From Paulinella micropora (lineage: Eukaryota; Cercozoa; Imbricatea; Euglyphida), in assembly GCA_009731375.1 (NCBI GenBank), contig BJOX01000142.1, positions 233,989-297,988 of the forward strand: a stretch of DNA of 64,000 nucleotides. The letters run 5' to 3'. Of the stretch, positions 40,953-64,000 are shown piece after piece (position 1 is the stretch's first letter; every line of letters begins with the position of its first letter). The notes beneath the pieces were generated by a model. It was not told the origin of the DNA, searched no databases, and saw only the letters and a program-made list of their open reading frames with translations. The translations under genes were made by a program, and so were the position numbers.

Positions 40953-41320
40953 TACCGGAACGGGCACTCCCATCCCGGACACATGCACAGTACACAAATT
41001 ACTGTTTGATGTGAAACTGCGTTCCTTTGCAAGGACTACATTCCTTTGCGACATCTCATCTATCTATCTACAGCTATCTTTCTATCTACCTACCTACCTC
41101 CCTACCTCCCTATCTTCTATCTATCTGTATCAATCGTCTACCCCGCAATCACAGTGCTTTATCTTACCGTGGGAATCACGGGTAGACTGTGTTCTGGAAA
41201 AAAGAAGAGGAGGACGTTGAAGAAAAAGGCAATCTAGGAATGGAGAGTGGGGAGGATAAGGAAGAAGGGAAAGAAAAGGAATCCGTTAGTCCAAGTGTTT
41301 TGAGCACCGTAAGCTTGCCC
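40561..41320. other. CA, GATA, TA and TATC tracts with short unique islands
   Basis: CA (40593-40700), GATA/TA (40765-40955) and TATC (41055-41130). Two copies of a CA-flanked word GTCAACCCACTCAAGTGATC-like (at about 40563 and 40630) resemble an edge duplication. No gene. Confidence 0.75.
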
Positions 41321-41430
41321 AAGCTACAATGATGACATTGTATAAGGCCTAAACCCCCGAAGGGACCTAGCCCGGGCTATGCAACACTGGACGGCTATGC
41401 AACACTGGACGGCTATGCAACACTGGACGG
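41320..41430 (-). repeat. Retrotransposon 3' flank with three 18-bp repeats
   Basis: Immediately downstream (minus strand) of the retrotransposon stop codon there are three tandem copies of GGCTATGCAACACTGGAC (plus-strand reading, about 41374-41430). It is probably part of the element's 3' untranslated region. Confidence 0.7.
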
Positions 41431-43005
41431 CTATGACGGAATGCAGTCACCGATACGGACTAGAGGAAGATTAGTCCAATTTTTGACTGCACAGGAGCGA
41501 TAAATCGCAAAAGAGCAACGAGCTACGCAGGACGATAGCTTGAAGCAAAGGGATTTGGATTGGGGATGGGAAAAACCCAAGGCGCGGAAACATCGATGAA
41601 CAGAGAACGATACCATGCCGCGAGCCCCGCATTCGATTGGTCGAAGGTGGCAGGTCCATCCGTTGTCCTCGATTTGAGATTTGAGCCCATTGTATCGGCT
41701 GGTCTTGTAGGCTCGTGCGTCAAGGATGTTTTCCTCGACCGGGCACGTGAGTTCGATCAGTATACACTTCTTGGTAGACAATGACCAGACAACAATATCG
41801 GGGCGGAGGTCAGTGACACAGATGAGGACAGGAAAGGCTTGCTCAGAACCGGTGTATTGGGTTTGGAGCTGCCAATCGTTTGCGGTGTCGAGCAGAGATG
41901 GACGATGAAATGACTGCCCCTTAGGCTTCTGCTCGCCCTCTTTCACAAACATAGACTTTGATTCATTTTGGTCTATAGGGGAGCGTTTGTTATGGCTCTC
42001 GATGTGTTTTTGAAGGGGAGCTTCAATAGTGCAGAGCACAGAGTCGTGACGCCAGGTATAACGGCCTTGTTTGAGGGCAACATGGCAACCGGAGAGGATG
42101 TGACATAAATGTGCTTGACCAGAACAGAGAGCACACTTGTTGTTGGGAATGATTCCCCACAGACGTCTAAGGTCGGGGGTAATAACCGAGTTTGTGCTTG
42201 CGTTGATGACCCAAGAGATTAAACGGGGATTACGGGTTCCGATGAGGCGAGTCCAGGAGAGGTCAAAGGGGCATGCGTCTTCAAAACGAAGAAAGCACCC
42301 TTGCATGGCTTTGTCCATATCATGCACTGTGGTTGTCTCAAGTATTGTCTCAGCAGCTAATTCTAAAATCCTGTCTTTGCGGTCTGTGATGGAATGTTCT
42401 TTTGGGTAGCGACCATGGCCAAGTCCGAGATGATCGGATTGGCCTCGATGTTTGAATTCAAAATCAACTTGTGCCTCAAGCTTTTCGAGCACAGGCTCTG
42501 GTTTCCAGATAGTTCGAAACGTTTCGTGTTTCGTCAGGTTCATCGCATAGATGGACGAGAGGTGTTTATCTGGGCAGTACTTCAGCATTTGAGCACGGTT
42601 GATTTGAAGTCGCTGGTAAAAAGAGACGATGGACTGGAGCTGTAGACCGAATTTCGAGCGTGGGCGGTAAAGGCAAGAGACCAGAGCTCTTTTGTAGATA
42701 TTGGCCCATTTTTTGAGGAAGCGGGTCGCAATTTTTTCAAGGGTTTCGGCGAAAGATAAGCAGAGGTCATACATGAGAAATGGCCAGGCAAGTGACTGGA
42801 CAGCATAATGTTGGTAGAGCCAAAGTTTCATAAAACCATTGATCGAGCAGCTATCGATGGCTTGCATAGATAGAATGAACTTCTTTTGGATTTCTGCTCG
42901 TTGTTCGTTTTCGCTGAGGTCATGGTAGACAATCCATCCGAGGTCTTTGAAAGGCTTGTCAGCGATGAAGTCAATTGGTTTGCCAGTAATAGTAAGGGCG
43001 GGGTC

Positions 43006-43010
<5 letters not shown>
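41431..43010 (-). mobile_element. Non-LTR retrotransposon, 5'-truncated: end of RT, CCHC knuckle and restriction-like endonuclease
   Basis: A continuous minus-strand frame of about 525 codons begins at a GATA tract near 43008 and ends at 41431. It opens with a reverse-transcriptase 3' segment (ITGKPIDF...). A Zn knuckle of the C-x2-C-x6-H-x4-C type follows (CALCSGQAHLCHILSGC) with the typical RYTWRHDSVL after it. A PD-(D/E)xK-like endonuclease core comes next (RPDIVVW, then ILIELTCPVEENI, K.SRYNGL), and the end is ...GARGMVSF. This order, RT-knuckle-nuclease, is that of R2/NeSL/CRE-type elements. The N-terminal half is missing. The frame has no internal stop, so insertion was recent or the copy is young. 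Confidence 0.85.
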
Positions 43011-43038
<28 letters not shown>

Positions 43039-43214
43039 CCGGTATTGGCACGGTGAGGTTGGAGTATTGCCGCTGCGGGGTGGCGGGGCCGGCGGGGTCT
43101 GTCCCGGACCCGGCCGCCTCCCCCAGCAGCAGAGACTGCGGGTACGACCGGCCCCTGCGCACGCCACACAAGCCAAACACACACACACACACATCAGGAC
43201 AAACAACCCACCAA

Positions 43215-43216
<2 letters not shown>

Positions 43217-43254
<38 letters not shown>

Positions 43255-43264
43255 NNNNNNNNNN
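43217..43264. other. Poly-A run and 10-N gap
   Basis: A run of about 38 A ends in a gap at 43255-43264. The unique segment 43030-43200 between it and the GATA tract (GC-rich, then CA) has no recognised content. Confidence 0.9.
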
Positions 43265-43389
43265 TGCACATGCGCCTCCATCGTCTCACCCGTGAGGGGA
43301 GTACGAAGAATTGACGATAAGCTCTAATGACACCCCCGCAAGGGCAGTTCCAACACTTCCAGACGGGCCGGTATGTTCAATGAAAATAC

Positions 43390-43428
<39 letters not shown>

Positions 43429-43432
43429 TTCG
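43265..43432 (+). mobile_element. 3' end of a LINE-like element with (AAT)n tail
   Basis: Reads HMRLHRLTREGSTKN then stop, about 100 bases of unique sequence and an AAT tail (43390-43430). The same sequence (to ...GAAGAATTGACGATA) precedes the gap at 51600. It is on the opposite strand to the retrotransposon at 41431-43010 and unrelated to its 3' end. Confidence 0.6.
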
Positions 43433-43483
43433 AATTGTTTTCGCGGACTTGAGGGAATCATGTAGATAGATGAATAGATAAAC

Positions 43484-61714
<18,231 letters not shown>

Positions 61715-61820
61715 CTACACAAAAAAGCATGTATGTTATGTATGTATGCATGTATGCATACACTCACACATGCATTCACACATGACGCACGTAGATAGAA
61801 AGATAGATATATATATATAT

Positions 61821-61854
<34 letters not shown>

Positions 61855-61859
61855 GGATT

Positions 61860-62134
61860 GATATATGTCCGTGTGTGTGTGTGTGTGTGTGTGACCCATT
61901 GAGGGCTGTTGGGTCGCACCTTGGCCAGACGAATAGATAGATAGATAGATTGATGGATAGATTGATAGATAGATAGATAGATAGATAGATAGACAGATGG
62001 ATAGATGGATAGATAGATAGATAGATAGATAGACAGACAGATGGATAGATAGATAGATAGATGGATAGATAGATAGATAGATAGATAGATGTGTGACCAG
62101 TTGAGGGCTGTTGGGTCGCACCTTGGCAAGACGA

Positions 62135-62184
<50 letters not shown>

Positions 62185-62212
62185 GTGTGTATTTGTGTTG
62201 CATCGTATTTTG

Positions 62213-62254
<42 letters not shown>

Positions 62255-62322
62255 TGTGTATGTGTGTGTGTATGTGATGTGTGACCAATTGATTACTGAT
62301 GGGTCGAACCTTGGCCAGACGA

Positions 62323-62360
<38 letters not shown>

Positions 62361-62413
62361 GGATAGATAGATAGATAGATAGATAAATAGATAGATCGAT
62401 CGATCGATCGATC

Positions 62414-62472
<59 letters not shown>

Positions 62473-62772
62473 GTGTGTGTATTTGTGTTGCATCGTATTT
62501 TTGTATGTATGTGTGTGTATGTATGTGTGTGTGTATGTATGTGTGTGTGTGTGTGTGTGTGATGTGTGTTATGTGTGATGTGTGACCAATTGAGGACTGT
62601 TGGATAGATAGATAGATAGATAGATGTGTGTGTATTTGTGTTGCATTGTATTTTTGTATGTGTGTATGTGTGTGTATGTGCGTGTATGTGTGTGTGTGAT
62701 GTGTTTGTGATGTGTGATGTGTGTGATGTGTGTGTGATGTGTGATGTGTGACCAATTCAGGACTGTTGGGTC

Positions 62773-62803
<31 letters not shown>

Positions 62804-62912
62804 GTGTATTTTTGTATGTTTGTGTGTGTGTATGTGTGTGTATGTGTGATGTGTGTGTGATGTGTGATGTGTGACCAATTGAGGACTGCTGGGTCGAACC
62901 TTGGCCAAACGA

Positions 62913-62950
<38 letters not shown>

Positions 62951-63819
62951 CGATAGATAGATAGATAGATAGATAGATGTGTGTATTTGTGTTGCATCGT
63001 GTTTTTGTATGTGTGCATGTGTGTGTATGTGTGTGATATGTGTGATGTGTGACCAATTGAGGACTGTTGGGTCGAACCTTGGCCAAACGAATAGATAGAT
63101 AGATAGATAGATGAGATATCGACTAATGTCAGAAAAAAGGAGCTTCTGATTTCGTCAACCAAGGAAGTCTGTGGGTAAAATATTAACCCGATGCCCAGCT
63201 AAGCCGTGATGTTTGCACGGAAGGGACTGATACAGGCGATACCAAATCTCCCTAGTACCAGGCGGGGCCAGGGCTCGTTCCATAAGCGCCCCTTGCAGAA
63301 CGAGCTCCCACCTCCATTACAGAGGACCCAGTAAGCAGATGGAGTTTCGAGACTGTTCGACAGTCTAGTATAAACCGACAGAGCACTGTGGGTTTTATTC
63401 CGGGCTCAACAAGCGAGAAAGGGCACCCTGAGGGAACAGGATTGTGCTTCCCGTCGCTATTTCGGCATGTGACTTATAGGCGTATGGCTAGGCACACATA
63501 AGGCACCCCACCAAGGGCCCAGCACATCCACACCATCGCCTAATTCTCTGTCTGTCGACAGATGGTACCCAAAAGATAGATAGATAAATAGATAGATAGA
63601 TAAATAGATAGATAGATAGATAGATAGATAGACAGATGGATAGATGGATAGATGGATAGATAGATAGATAGATAGATGTGTGTATTTGTGTTGCATTGTA
63701 TTTTTGTATGTGTGTGTGTGTGTGTATGTGTGTGTGTGTGTGTGATGTGTGTGTTATGTGTGATGTGTGACCAATTGAGGACTGTTGGGTCGAACCTTGG
63801 CCAGACGAATAGATAATAG

Positions 63820-63850
<31 letters not shown>

Positions 63851-64000
63851 GATAGATAGATAGATAGACAGATAGATAGATAGACAGATAGATGTGTGTG
63901 TATTTGTGTTGCATCGTATTTTTGTATGTATGTGTGTATGTGTGTGTGTGTGTGTGTGTGTGATATGTGTGATGTGTGACCAGTTGAGGACTGTTGGGTC
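61860..64000 (-). repeat. GATA/TGTG array with about nine copies of a ~50-bp unit
   Basis: Units near 61890, 62093, 62280, 62582, 62752, 62870, 63050, 63767 and 63977 read GTGTGACCAATTGAGGACTG plus TTGGGTCGAACCTTGGCCAG. On the minus strand this is [11 protein letters not shown] followed by a GT donor (GTCACAC), so they look like end echoes of an exon lying beyond the window's right edge. GATA and TTGTGTTGCATCGTATTTTTG words separate them. Copy 2 of the 345-bp repeat interrupts the array. Confidence 0.8.
63110..63454. repeat. 345-bp dispersed repeat, copy 2
   Basis: Near-identical to 57398-57742 with a handful of substitutions (for example GTGGGTAAAATATTAACCCG for GTGGGTAAAGTATTAACCTG). It is followed by about 125 bases of unique sequence before the next GATA tract. 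Confidence 0.85.

Noticed and set aside
41560-42645. Several plus-strand open frames within the retrotransposon
   Set aside because: They are antisense shadows of the conserved minus-strand RT-knuckle-nuclease frame.

Overview
This is eukaryotic nuclear DNA: spliceosomal introns with GT...AG borders, a non-LTR retrotransposon, several MITE-like hairpins, and scaffold gaps (runs of N). The organism cannot be named from the sequence. Many very short exons (about 30-100 bases), high G/C at third codon positions in most genes, and introns made almost wholly of microsatellites suggest a repeat-rich protist or alga. Most long open frames are translations of simple repeats and are not genes.

Layout. 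(1) 1392-17839, plus strand: a nearly complete ADA2 gene (SAGA/ATAC-type histone acetyltransferase adaptor) with ZZ finger, SANT, central region and SWIRM domain, in at least 25 exons whose phases agree except across one gap. (2) 17840-19014: AT-rich intergenic spacer. (3) 34102-19015, minus strand: a gene ending in a VPS9 domain (Rab5-family nucleotide exchange factor signature) and a Ser/Thr-rich tail; its 5' part is only partly resolved. (4) 35377-37572, plus strand: a four-exon Kelch-repeat gene. (5) 37573-43480: degenerate repeats, a MITE, trinucleotide tracts and the C-terminal half of a non-LTR retrotransposon (minus strand). (6) 61714-43484, minus strand: an ADA3/TADA3-like gene in at least 15 exons, incomplete at both ends. 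(7) 61860-64000: an array of short repeats that look like exon-end copies.

ADA2 and ADA3 are partners in the same acetyltransferase module, so two of the four host genes encode interacting proteins. The VPS9 and Kelch genes have no evident link to them.

The most unusual pattern is what I call exon-edge echoes. In the ADA2 and ADA3 genes, degenerate copies of the first or last 20-60 bases of an exon, with the splice-site dinucleotide usually kept, recur in the adjacent intron and are separated by microsatellite. Start-edge copies lie in the upstream intron and end-edge copies in the downstream intron. Other notable features are a 49-copy 37-bp satellite whose unit carries GT...AG borders, a 3-kb 17-bp minisatellite with higher-order structure, two GC-AG introns in the VPS9 gene, and a 419-bp repeat present twice, apparently without differences.

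All exon boundaries were placed by eye from splice dinucleotides, reading phase and family resemblance. Expect errors of one or two bases and some missed small exons.
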